Notes under the pieces: model-generated
Seen by the model: only the letters and a program-made list of their open reading frames with translations
Databases searched by the model: none
Told to the model about the DNA's origin: nothing
Translations under genes and position numbers: made by a program
Origin: Paraphoma chrysanthemicola
Taxonomy: Eukaryota; Ascomycota; Dothideomycetes; Pleosporales; Phaeosphaeriaceae
NCBI GenBank assembly: GCA_020744225.1
Contig: JAGMWG010000005.1
Location: forward strand, 1,054,001-1,118,000
Direction of reading: 5' to 3'
Length of the DNA stretch: 64,000 nucleotides
Shown: piece after piece, positions 45,729-56,207 of the stretch
Position numbering within the stretch: position 1 is the first letter of the stretch
How the letters are laid out: every line of letters begins with the position of its first letter

Positions 45729-46487
45729 ATAGGTGTGCGCTCGTGAAATCTGAGCAAACAAACTGAGCTGCAGTTCGCTTCTAGCACGTGATTATGCGGG
45801 TCGACAGAGAAGCAGGAGGAAGCGATCGGACGTGTCGTGACTTGTTGTAGTATACGATGTCTAGCGTCGTGCTTCTCACTCGATGGCGCTCTGGACCGCA
45901 TATAAGAGCCAGCTTCTCGTTCACGAAGACGTCCTGGTTGACACTTGCGGAGTCGTGCGTGACGTGATCTTATCGGGCCATTTCCCGCTCAGGCTGCAAC
46001 GTGTGGTGGGGATGGGAGATATTGATGAAAAACATATGTGCTGCTTGCTTGAAGCAGGCCCGGCAAGATCATAATAATGAGGCCGCAAAACCGGTCACCT
46101 GGCGGCGACGAAGGATGATGCGAGAGGTGGTGTTGCGGCATGACATCCTTGTGCTCAAGCATTCCGTTAGCGCCGATGACGCTGATGTACATACACACGA
46201 CCAGGGGTCTGCCGCTAAGAACGGCAGCTAGTCTCAGACGAATCCTCACGCGACCGTTGGTGAGGCTTGTGGCCTCACGGAATGATCTTGCGCATGTTCA
46301 TACCGACGCAACTGCTATTGAATAATTCGAGCCGCTTGCGCCCTGGGCAGTAGCATGCATTATGACAGATTCGGCTGGTGTACTAAAGGAACATCCGTAA
46401 TCGGACGCACCTCGAAATCAGCTCCAAGTTTGGGAGCTGCAGTTTATCATAGGGTATACAGTATAGTACATGTTGCGCTAGACAGAC
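45729..46487. other. Intergenic
   Basis: Promoter of the F-box-like gene and 3' flank of the CX9C gene; nothing else seen. Confidence 0.5.
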
Positions 46488-47477
46488 CTAACCCCATCCC
46501 CACCAGTACTTGATTGTGTCGCCTATTGTAGCTTGACCGGCCTCTCTCCTCTTCATGCGGTTTATGCGCTCCTCCACGAAGGTCTGTTCTACCTTTTTCG
46601 TTATACCAGACTGCGCTTTGAGCTCGCCGATTACGGCGATGCGCTCCATCTCCTGCTGTTGTGCTGGGAGTTTGGCGAGCTTCTCTTCGTATGCTCTCCG
46701 CGAATCTGGCTTGATTTGGCTCCATACATCGCTCTCATCCTCAGCACCTACGTTGGCTGCTGTTGATGTGGCAGGTCGTGGCGCGGTATTGCTGGCAGTG
46801 GTGCGCGATATGGCTCGGTCTGACAGGAGGCTCTCAAATTTCGGTCGCTCGCGGCCCTCCTTCTCCGCCTTTTCTATCTCGGCCTCCTGCTGCAGCATTT
46901 GCTGATACAGCTTGTCCGCATGCATCTGAATCCTCTCGTCCTCCTCGGGCGACCGTTCGTCCATGGTGAGATATCCCAGTGCTTTCAGGAATTTGGACTG
47001 CATGTCGTAGCAGCGGTTGAATCGGCGTGACTCGGCGTTGCAGAGCGTGCCCATTGACAGCCACGTCTTCGGGTGCCTGAAGCACTCAAACTGCTCCATG
47101 TACTCCAACGCACAGTTCTCCATGGCTATCCGGCCGATGCCCGCTCTCCGGTCATTGTATGCATCCACCAAGTCTCGCAGCTTGTCCTGCTCGTTCTTGC
47201 CCCGGTCGTCGAGGACGTTCTGTGGTGTGTAATTCTTCCAGAGGTGCGCATATCGGCCGTCTTGGAATTGTGACTGTGGAGGGACGAATGGCTTTTCGGG
47301 TTCTGTGCTGGCTGGTGTAGATGTGGCGGTGGAAGTGGTGCTCTCGTCGGACTTTTTCGATGTTGAGGTCGGAAGGGAAGGCCTTGGGCCAGTCGGGGCT
47401 TCTTTCTTGAGGAAGTCTTGTAATGAAGAGTCGAGATTATCGGTCGAACCGCCACCGCTGCCCCATAGCCAGCCCAT
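46488..47477 (-). CDS. Twin-CX9C (CHCH-like) conserved fungal protein
   Basis: Intronless, 329 aa. Two CX9C motifs are exact: Cys122/Cys132 (CALEYMEQFEC) and Cys146/Cys156 (CNAESRRFNRC), separated by a 13-residue loop. This is the disulfide-hairpin pattern of mitochondrial intermembrane-space proteins imported by Mia40. The N-terminus (MGWLWGSGGG) is Trp/Gly-rich, followed by a Ser/Thr/Pro linker; the C-terminal half is charged and helical (KLYQQMLQQEAEIEKAEKEG), ending IKYWWGWG. It is much longer than typical COX-assembly CHCH proteins, so the role is unknown. It shares a short divergent promoter with the next gene. Confidence 0.8.
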   Translation of the reverse strand: MGWLWGSGGGSTDNLDSSLQDFLKKEAPTGPRPSLPTSTSKKSDESTTSTATSTPASTEPEKPFVPPQSQFQDGRYAHLWKNYTPQNVLDDRGKNEQDKLRDLVDAYNDRRAGIGRIAMENCALEYMEQFECFRHPKTWLSMGTLCNAESRRFNRCYDMQSKFLKALGYLTMDERSPEEDERIQMHADKLYQQMLQQEAEIEKAEKEGRERPKFESLLSDRAISRTTASNTAPRPATSTAANVGAEDESDVWSQIKPDSRRAYEEKLAKLPAQQQEMERIAVIGELKAQSGITKKVEQTFVEERINRMKRREAGQATIGDTIKYWWGWG

Positions 47478-47659
47478 TGTTGTTCGAAATTGTGCCGAAT
47501 GATTGACGCCGTCTGGGATGTGGAGCGGCCGTGAATAAAGTTGCGGGGATGCGCCGCGGCCAAGCTTCCTAGCGCGTGTTCGTCACAACAGAAGCCGACG
47601 CCTCTCCAACACGCGCTGCCGACACATCGATACAGTCAATTGCTACGCGTACCATCGCT
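47478..47659. promoter_or_regulatory. Compact 182-bp bidirectional promoter
   Basis: Only 182 bp separate the start codons of the CX9C gene (minus) and the coiled-coil gene (plus). Both 5' UTRs must fit within it. Confidence 0.6.
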
Positions 47660-49842
47660 ATGGCGCCAGTCGGTAGGCATAATCATGTCAAATGCAAATT
47701 CCAAGTACATTAACTAACGCGCGTGTAGATCGGCGCGAGCATCGCCAGCAGCGCGTCCGTGGTGCCGGGTACGCCTTCTTATTCATATCTACTCATCAAC
47801 AAGCTAATTTCAGCAGACCATCTTCCGTTCAAGCATCCTTCGGCTTCAACTTCGGCGCACTCGGAGCGCGACCGTCTAAACAAGCTTCGCTCCCGCCTCA
47901 GCGATCCTCACGCCGAACACTAGTCCGCAGTACTCCAAATGGCGCGAACGGCTCGGCGCGTCGACATCGAAGCGCGTCGGCTCCTCGAAGCAGCGCGGCC
48001 AAACGCCAGAGAACCCCCAAGGACCAGACGGTGACCCCGCAGTTGGGCAAGAGAAAGCGCGGTTCACCGAATGCGGAGCCTGTGGAGGATGACGGCGGCG
48101 AAGATGAACTGACTCCGAATCACGAAGATATTGTGCGCTCCATCGAGAAGAGCAGGAGGGTTGTGGGGGCCGTCTCGCCTATCCGGGAAGAAGCTGATGA
48201 CGTGCCGGACGAGCTGTCAGTCTTGGAAGACGTAGGAAGCACGGCTCGAAAGACTGCAGCGCGTACGTCAGCCGTCCTGAATGGCACTCCAGTGTCGGTG
48301 CTTGCTCAGAAGCGCGTGTCACCTAGAACCGTTCCTGCAAGGACTCCAATTGCCGATAGGATTGGCGGCATGACGGCCACTTCACGGCAGTCCATATCGC
48401 GCAGATCGAAGTCGAGCGAGCTCGCCCAGGCAACACCCAGCATGCTTCCCAATGGTCGGCCAAGAACGTCATCTGCCACTCACTTCGGACCACAATTCGA
48501 CACGCCAGGAGCGCGCCCAGGTGGCGATGAGAGCGAAGATGAACTGTCGCCGCCGCAAACGAATGGCACCACTGCACGAGTGGTCGGTACAGATGATCAG
48601 TCTGTCACGAAATTCCAAGAGGGTACGAACTTGGAGGAGGATGAACTCTCTTCGCCCATGCAACCGACACCGGTCCAGGAAACACCGCTAGCAACAAAGA
48701 CACAACAGGCGCCAAAATCACGGACCACAGCGAAGAAGGACTCGATGGTGGAAAAACCACTAGCAAAAGCGGGTCGACCGCGGAAAATAGTCCTAGATGA
48801 AGAGGATGAGCCCTCAAGCGCGACTATACCAAAACCAGTTGCGAGGCGAGGGAGACCACCAAAGAGAACAACGTTGGAAGATGCTCCAGCCACGGCCACC
48901 CCAGCAACTCGAAAGCCACGGAGCAAGAAGAACAGAACATCTGAGGTCGAGATGGAGGACGATGAAGTTGATGAGCTTTCTCCTGACAAAGATCGAAGCG
49001 CCGGAAAACCGAAGCAGGCTGCTCTTCGACGTGAAAAAGAAGTCGTTGAAGTATTTGACAGAGACGAGTCAGACTACGAAGAGCCTGAGCCGGAGGAAGA
49101 ACCCGAGCCGACACCAATACCCACGACAAGGAGGCCATCACCGAAACGAAAACAGCCTTCTAAGCCATCAACTGAACAACCCCCTCGAAAACGCCACAAA
49201 TTCCTCGGCCCCAAGCATGCCATCTCTGTCATGCGCATCAAGGGCTCAACCGTGCGAGGCATCACGGCGGCAGACACCACGCGCACCATTCTCGGAGAGA
49301 CGATCGAGCACCGCCTATCACGCATGGCAGAGAAAATGCAGACATCGAAAGACGCTGCGCGTCGGAAGGAACTGCGGAGTGAGATCAATCTATCGTTGTC
49401 CTTCCAAGAGAGCCTCAACGAGAAGCTATTAGACCTGCAAGACGCCAACGATATTCTGAGCACCAACTTCAAGAAGATGAAGCTGTTCAAGCGCGACAAT
49501 GCCGACCTGCGCAAGGAGATACTCGCACTTCAGAACTCACGACAAGAAATCGCCCTGGAGCATGACGACGTCCAAGAGGCATATGATGCAGAGAAAGCAG
49601 TAGTTGATGCGAGAAACAAGCTCAGCGAGGACATGTTCGACATCGGAGCTGCGATCCAGAATGGACGTAGGAAAGCGCGCAAAGAGGGTAGAGAGGACGA
49701 GGGCCCTGAGATACCACTAAGCATGCTACTTGGAATGGTAGGACGAGATGTTGGCTCGGAAGGCGGCGGGCTGCTCGTGAACGTCAAGAGCTTTAACAGC
49801 GCGTTGGAGAGGGCTGCAGGGTGGCTTGAAGGCCGCGCTTGA
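47660..49842 (+). CDS. Coiled-coil nuclear protein, possibly inner-kinetochore AME1/CENP-U type
   Basis: Exons 47660-47672 (13 nt), 47729-47768 (40 nt) and 47814-49842, with introns of 56 nt (branch ACTAAC, acceptor GTGTAG) and 45 nt (GTACGC...TTTCAG), give 693 aa starting MAPVDRREHRQQ. The first 530 residues are disordered, with recurring DEL-S/T-P motifs (GEDELTPN, DELSPPQT, DEVDELSPD) and AT-hook-like cores (KAGRPRK, ARRGRPPK), hence nuclear and probably DNA-associated. The C-terminal 170 residues form the conserved part: KGSTVRGITAADTTRTILGE, then a heptad coiled coil (LNEKLLDLQDANDIL), then a helix ending AAGWLEGRA. The layout resembles fungal AME1-type kinetochore proteins; that name is tentative. 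Confidence 0.7.
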
Positions 49843-50375
49843 GACGAGTTAGCGATTGCTGTGCATCTATACTCGCACACGGCGTTGTCTTCGATCGTGT
49901 TGAACACAAGGATACCCGGCATGATGCCACAATGCAATGAATTCAGTACTACTCCATCACGTGCCAGATCGGTCATCGCAGTGCGGCGCTCCGAGCAATG
50001 CGACTTCCTTCCTTGGCGTCAGCAAGGCCACTTTCATACCGAGTCATTATCGTCACTGATCATGTGAGGCTGACAATTCTAACAATAATGACCCAGGCTG
50101 CAACAAAATAATCTCAGTGGTGCATGACACAGCTCAGCTTCGACGGTGCGCGCTGCAGTAAACATCCGCACGTTACACCTAGCTCGGTGTCCGTAGCACG
50201 AACGTAAGGTACTTAAGTTAAGTGGTGGGTGTCTGAAGCTTCCAGGTCCTTTGAGGTTGATTTCACATCGAGTCACATATCAAACCACCCAAACCTTTTT
50301 CAAACACATCCCAATCAATCGATCAACAAGCTATACCATACCATCTCAACGCCACTCCACCACCAAATACACACC
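49843..50375. other. Intergenic gap between plus-strand genes
   Basis: 3' flank and promoter; the last 100 bp before the next ATG are CA/CT-rich, usual for fungal 5' UTRs. Confidence 0.5.
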
Positions 50376-51356
50376 ATGTCCACCGCCAGCAAACCTCCGT
50401 CCCCATCTACACCACCCGACCCTGCGAACGTCTCCCCACGACCAGAAGAATCCCAAACCCTTGTCCTCCCCGACAACCGCACCCTCGGCTTCTCCATCTA
50501 CGGCTCCACCTCGTCATCCTCCCCAACCATCTTCCTCTTCCACGGCATGCCCGGCTCCCGACTCGTCGGCCGCTCCTTCACCACCACCAGCACGCGCCTC
50601 GGACTCCGTCTCATCACACTCGATCGTCCTGGCTACGGCTTATCCACGTTTGCGCCGCGCAGCCTCGTCGACTGGCCCGTCGACGTCCTCGCTCTCGCGG
50701 ACCATCTCCAGATCCGCGAATTCAGCATCATTGGTGCCAGCGCCGGCGGCCCGTTCGCACTAGCATGTGCACGATTCATGCCAGCTGAGCGACTACGTCG
50801 GACGATGGTGGTGTGTGGAATTGGACCCCTTGACGCACTTCTCGACACCACGCCTTTCCTATCCTGGAGTCTTTGCGGAGTGACGAAGTGGGTTGTGGGT
50901 TTGCTTGCAAAGTGGATTATACTTCCCGCGTTGATTAGGCCGTATTTGAAAAACCTTACTCCTGCGAAAATGAAGACCCTCCTCAGCTCACAGGCAAGCA
51001 CGCCTGAAGAAATCGCACAACTCGCAAATACGCCAAGGGACGCTGACGTGCATGTCGATAACGCCGTTGCGCAGATGCTCGAGGCGTTTCGTCAGGGGGC
51101 GAAGGGCGCGTATTTGGATGGCGGGATACTCACGTCTGATTGGGGATTCAAAGTCGAGAATATTGATGGCAGTAAAGTGCGCATGGTGCATGGTGATCAG
51201 GATCAGATTGCGAGTATCGCTGTGGCTAGGTGGATTGATGAGAAGCTGGGTGGGGGTAAATTGAGGGTTGTTCAGGGTGGGACGCATGGAAGTATTTGGG
51301 AGGGCGAGACGGAATCGATCTTGAGAAGTGCGGTGGAAGGTTTGGACTCGGTTTGA
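50376..51356 (+). CDS. Alpha/beta-hydrolase fold protein
   Basis: Intronless, 326 aa from the first true ATG (50376). Oxyanion-hole motif FHGMPGSR near residue 56; nucleophile elbow GASAG with Ser122; acid in HGDQDQIAS; catalytic His304 in GGTHGSIW. LDRPGYGLST is the usual strand-loop of the epoxide-hydrolase/proline-iminopeptidase-like branch. A cap region with hydrophobic helices (WVVGLLAKWIILPALI) lies between strands 6 and 7. No signal peptide. The substrate cannot be predicted. Confidence 0.92.
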   Translation: MSTASKPPSPSTPPDPANVSPRPEESQTLVLPDNRTLGFSIYGSTSSSSPTIFLFHGMPGSRLVGRSFTTTSTRLGLRLITLDRPGYGLSTFAPRSLVDWPVDVLALADHLQIREFSIIGASAGGPFALACARFMPAERLRRTMVVCGIGPLDALLDTTPFLSWSLCGVTKWVVGLLAKWIILPALIRPYLKNLTPAKMKTLLSSQASTPEEIAQLANTPRDADVHVDNAVAQMLEAFRQGAKGAYLDGGILTSDWGFKVENIDGSKVRMVHGDQDQIASIAVARWIDEKLGGGKLRVVQGGTHGSIWEGETESILRSAVEGLDSV

Positions 51357-52548
51357 GGATTTGTGGCAAGGAGTGAATGGAAGATACAGTAGGTTCCTCG
51401 TTAGGTGATAAGGGGCATGTGCGAAATGTGGGTAGAGTATGGGCGAGAGTGGTGAGGAATTGAAGACTTCCCTTGAACACATTTGGTATTGCGGGGTTTG
51501 ATTGAAGAGGAGGATTTCATACATTTGGATGTGAACTCTCCTGACTTGTTCGAAGCAAAGTCTTCTAGTTTCGGGTGTGAGCAACATGCAACAGGAAGTT
51601 GGGTGATTACTATGATTCGGACATAGCCGCTGGAGAGGCATGGCGTCTAAACTATTGTGGTAGATCAGTTCGTGAGCCGACGGTGGGCATACATCTAATA
51701 CTCATTTCCCTCGACTACAATAAATTCAGGAGGGTGGTGATCATAACGAGCGAGGCCCCGAATCGTACACGAGGCGAGAAGTTGCGCATCGAGCATCTGG
51801 AGTAATGGGACTCATTCGCCGTCCGACGAGCCTCTAGCGGCGCTTTTGCTTTCTACAAGATTATCGTGGTGGAGTTGACTTTCTAGGGTGCAACATTGGC
51901 GGACTCGTCTAGATGTGCCTGGTCAAAGGTTATTTGTTGGGGCTGCTAGAATGCTAGGCGATGGAACGTGTCGGGCATTGTTAGGGTGCATGGTTCATCG
52001 CAAGCAGCTATTTGGGCACTGCGCGGGCGCGCCCGGAGAGAAGGACGAGGACGTTAAAGAGTTTCATCGTGAACACAGAGATTGAGGATGTCGATCGGTG
52101 ATGTGAGAATGAAACAGAGGCTTTATTGATAATGATTGAGTTCATGGGGAGGATTAAGGGGCTTTAGCACATGCTTCTATCCTTGTTGTTGCTCCCAGAC
52201 ACATCGTAGACCGAGGTTCTTCACTAATGGTCGCTCCATACCAACTGTGTTCTTTCTTGCCGATGTTCGTTTGATCCTCGAGATATACGGAATGGGGAGG
52301 CATCCCATTGTTAACGTTAAGAGAGTAAGTGCAACCTAATGAATGACAGCTATCGAACTCGCTCGCTATATCCAGATTTGCCCAGTATGGATTCTGACTC
52401 GGTGGCTGTGATGAACTCAGCACCAAGACTCCGATCTCCATTATTTAGCTACATCCTTTCAGAGCTGAAGACTAGCTGCACCGTCGTTAGCACATATTCT
52501 CCCGCAGCTGACCGGGTCTGCTGACTCAAGCTTATTGTACGGCCTGTC
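51357..52548. other. Intergenic, nothing recognised
   Basis: No supported gene on either strand. Confidence 0.5.
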
Positions 52549-52938
52549 TCAATCCCACTTTACAAAGATGAACACGTTGCACCTCACAACCATGACGTTG
52601 ACATCCGCTCTAATGCGTGCTAAGAGGCTATGGCTGACGGTAGAGCATGTGTACACGACGCAATCAGTCCATATGGCATCGTGGACTCGATCGAGATGAG
52701 CCTCCAAATCGGGACCAACAATGAGCAGGTGGTCAGCAAGAGGCCAGCCCGGGTTCAAGTGCACAAAAAATTCTCCCGGGACCGGGTCGCCTTGTTGCCC
52801 GTCGCAACCCTCCAGAGGTGTCTGATCAAGCGCTGGTGAGGTTGCAATTATCCCATGGTTTGTGTCGGCACACGAGATCGTAGTCGAAATGATTGAGAGC
52901 GTAACCAAAACTGTAGTGATGCGAGCGCTGAGCATCAT
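52549..52938 (-). CDS. Small secreted protein with inhibitor-I9/propeptide-like fold
   Basis: 129 aa, intronless, starting at a double ATG (52938). A clear signal peptide (ARITTVLVTLSIISTTISC) is followed by about 105 residues with five cysteines. The mature part reads as strand-helix-strand-strand: PGEFFVHLNPGW, HLDRVHDAIW, VVYTC, LLARIRADVNVMVV. The last block matches the pattern of subtilisin-propeptide/I9 domains (LL-xIRAD-x-V-xxV), so a protease-inhibitor-like fold is inferred. Small, secreted and Cys-containing in a gene-poor region makes it an effector-type candidate; there is no evidence of any activity. Confidence 0.6.
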   Translation of the reverse strand: MMLSARITTVLVTLSIISTTISCADTNHGIIATSPALDQTPLEGCDGQQGDPVPGEFFVHLNPGWPLADHLLIVGPDLEAHLDRVHDAIWTDCVVYTCSTVSHSLLARIRADVNVMVVRCNVFIFVKWD

Positions 52939-53908
52939 GACCAAGCTGTTCTGGAGTACGGCGTTTGCATGTACAGTATCAAAGTGGGTGTTGTGTCTTC
53001 ATTGTTCGTGTGCGGCGTAGCTCAAGCCTGAGGCGCCCGGCCTTTTGACCTTGAGCCAAGACTGCAGCGTCTCAAAATGTGCGCCTACAAACAGCTAAAC
53101 CTGCGACATCATAGGTACGTGAGCGTAACAGGGCTGAGTTTTGAGAGCGCCTGGCGCTGGCGCGAAGCTTGCAAATACGAAAATCTCGCTTCGGCCTCTG
53201 GGTCGAGATGAATCTATATGCTTACCCACGTTAACGCAGTACAAATATGGATGTGATCTACCAGGTTTGGCGGACAGGTGCGAACCACGGGTAAATAAAT
53301 GGCCTCGACAAATACTATTCAGTGCCAAAAGAACTAAGTTACTATGAGCTGAAGCGTTATGGAAGCGCGCAAGGACAGCTGGCCTTCCCGTCGGACACAT
53401 GTCGGAACAGTGCACTGCGTGAGACTGGTGTGAACGAAGTGTTATAAGAAGGCACTCGAAAGTGTTTGCTGTTGACCAGAATGAAGTTGCTGTAGCTTTA
53501 ATCAACGATCGACAATCAACCCATGTATAAGATAGGAGGTTACTTGAACTGTGTTTGGTGCAGAGTCTCATGCTGTAAAACAGTAGTCTCTTTTCCCGTG
53601 TTGCTATTGAAGCGTGGCGTAACTAATCATGATCGAGAAAGTTAAACCTTGTCGTAGATGAAACATCCTTCATTTGCCAATGGATTTGAAGATTTTTCGG
53701 TAGCATATCCCTAGAACATAGCAACTGTTTCACAGATGGCATCTCATTATATTACGTCGCATCGGGTTCAGCGGTGAGCGAATCAGGCAGCAGTCTTGAA
53801 TGTGACAGTGTCTCTTAGCTGGGTGGGTCATAAGGGTGAGGGCTCGCCTCACCACCACCGAATGGACCCGTTTGGAATGATGCCAATGTTTCAAACTACA
53901 AACCCTCA
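52939..53908. other. Intergenic, nothing recognised
   Basis: No supported gene. Minus-strand frame 53095-53571 lacks protein-like features. Confidence 0.45.
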
Positions 53909-54333
53909 TCAACGCTGCACGAGAGCAGTACAGCAAACACCAAATATTCCACCAACGGCACTCAGCGCTAACATGAGAAAGCCATCCGTCAAGGCGCTTA
54001 CAATCACCCCTACGAGCGCCCATCCAGCTCCCAATACATACCAAACCGAGCTTCAACACTATGCGTACCGATCACAGCACTCGTAGAAGCTCCAGCAACG
54101 ACTTCACATTGTAGCGTCTCAGCATGAGTGTTGTTCCAAACATGCCGGGGTATGAACATAGCAACATTGATGAAGACCGCAGCTGTCGACCAGCCAGCAT
54201 ATGGCCCTAACACGCCCTCGAGTAGCTACTTGCTGCTCTGACGGATCTGATTCTCCTGCACCCAGACGTATTGTCCCGCTGACACACGTCGCGGCGAGGC
54301 AGACTCGTCTACTCCAAATCTCCAATAGTACAT
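53909..54333 (-). pseudogene. Decayed integral-membrane-protein gene
   Basis: From an ATG at 54333 the frame is open for 35 codons, meets TAG at 54226-54228, then continues GVLGPYAGWSTAAVFINVAM. The reading then moves to another frame for WYVLGAGWALVGVIVSALTD and GFLMLALSAVGGIFGVCC, ending TGA at 53909. Three or more strongly hydrophobic spans are visible. The frame change could also be an intron (GTATGT donor, TTAG acceptor), but that intron would remove a coding-like membrane span. The combination of a TAG and a shift suggests a pseudogene. Family not recognised. Confidence 0.4.
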
Positions 54334-54445
54334 CTCACAGCCTCATGATTCTCTCAGGACTGCTCGCACTTCAGCTTCAAAAGTCATAAGCAACGTCCGA
54401 GCACGCAGCTGTTTCAGACCGTCCACCAGTACCAACCAATTTGTC

Positions 54446-54601
54446 ATGGTGAATTGCTGCGCAGCCGAGCCCCGAGACTTGACTAAGCATGAAGAGCGTG
54501 AGCTCACGCGTCTTCTGCCTTACATCGCTTATGGAATGCCCGTGCTAACTTCGCTTCGGTCCCTTGGTGTCTCGCACAAGTACACCGCAGTGACCAGGTA
54601 G
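54446..54601 (+). CDS. Short ORF divergent from the membrane relic
   Basis: 51 codons with protein-like composition (RDLTKHEERELTRLLPYIAY) ending in TAG at 54599. The same frame stays open for a further 38 codons after the TAG. The stop overlaps a possible donor (AG/GTAGAT). No family; may be a first exon or a remnant. Confidence 0.22.
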   Translation: MVNCCAAEPRDLTKHEERELTRLLPYIAYGMPVLTSLRSLGVSHKYTAVTR

Positions 54602-56207
54602 ATTGTGTCTTGGGCTGGTCCCGCCCCTATTGTGCCGCTAAGTATATCTCTAGCAAATGAGAGGATGCTTTTTCAGCATGTGCTTGTATGCGGAAACTCA
54701 CGACCCGATCATCTTTAACACTGTTAATCTGCGTCCCAACTTGTACGTCTCGTTGAGGGCTTGGCTGTCTCTTAAGCCATGGAGCAGTTGTGCAGCCGCA
54801 TCGACGCTGTCGTGATGACGAGATCGGCAGAAGCAAGGCCTGCGCACAATAATCACCAGAGAGATCAGAGGTGTGTAATGGCTCGTCAAGGGATCGGCAT
54901 GATGGTTCAGTAGGGTGGGTTTAGAAGGCTGCGTAGTCTAAATACGAGTGGTCAGTTCGTATAGAATTCAACCCCGCCGAGTCGCATATATGAGATCCAC
55001 AATATGCAGCAAATTTACATCTGCTCATCTCTAGACCTTCAAATTGACGCCTTCGTATACTCTGAGATGATATTATACGAATTGACGAGAATGTCCTGTA
55101 CATGGGGCCGCCAATGCCTTTAATGACGGGACAGTTCAACCTGGAATGTGGACAATTACATGAGGCATCAGAATATACTTCCCATAATGAAGAATGTTTC
55201 AGCATGACCTTTCTATTCATATGCTTGTATGCCTACAAGAGAGTGCATAAGAAGATCGTTTTGGAGCCGAAAGGCTAGTAATGCGCCATACTTTGCGGGA
55301 CTATGTATGTATCTGCGACTATTACAACCTGCCTTTGTCCCTGAAGCTCGATTGACAAGTCTCAGAGGTCAAATTTCGGCGAACTTTCGACCGTAAAGTG
55401 CATTCCCTGGCTGTCCAAGACGACGGATGAAGATCGAAAAATTGAACTTGATGATCTGTCTCGTTCTCCGATGTCCTTGCTTGGCCGTCCCTCATAAACA
55501 GCTCCCAGTGCTGCGCTCCTTCTATCCCTACGAATAACTTCCCTAACTCTACCTCGTGCGTCTATCCCACTTGCAGCACTCCTACAGACCCATCAGCCCT
55601 CCTCTTCCTCATTGGTTGTTGTCCACACCTACTTACTGGCTGCTCAATAGCTGTTATAGGTGATTATATAACCTTGTATCTGCGGAGGGTGGATAGGTAG
55701 CTGGGTGGGCGCATCACCGAGGTAGGCAGATCGCCGAGGCTTTCGTTAGACTAGCGCATCCATGTGGAGGAAGGGGCGTGCCACTCGCGATCTCGTGCCC
55801 AAAACCTCATATTCACATTCACAACCACAACTGACCATTGACGTTCATTCATCGCATGTAAATTCCCGGCTTCACATACGAGTCACAATTTTCCTCGCCC
55901 TCTCGCCATCTTGTCTCGAGCGATTGCCATTCGGGGAGGCTTTTGTTTGTGTGCACGGTCCAGTTTTCTCACCACTGCAATTGCAGCTGCAGCCAGAGCG
56001 CAGCAAGTCGCGCTGATTCGTGAAGTGACGCTCTCCTCATTCTCTTTGATCTTTTACGCCCCATCCCATGGGAAGGGCGACGACGGCCGGCGCGTGGACT
56101 TGTCGTTGTCATACCGCCGGGAGTCGATACACACAAAAGTCACGTCTTGCTTTCACCTTTTTCGCCGTCAAGATTAGATAAGACACACGACCCTTCAACA
56201 GTGCCAG
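54602..56207. other. Intergenic, promoter side of the next gene
   Basis: No supported gene. The last 400 bp are CT/CA-rich. Confidence 0.45.
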
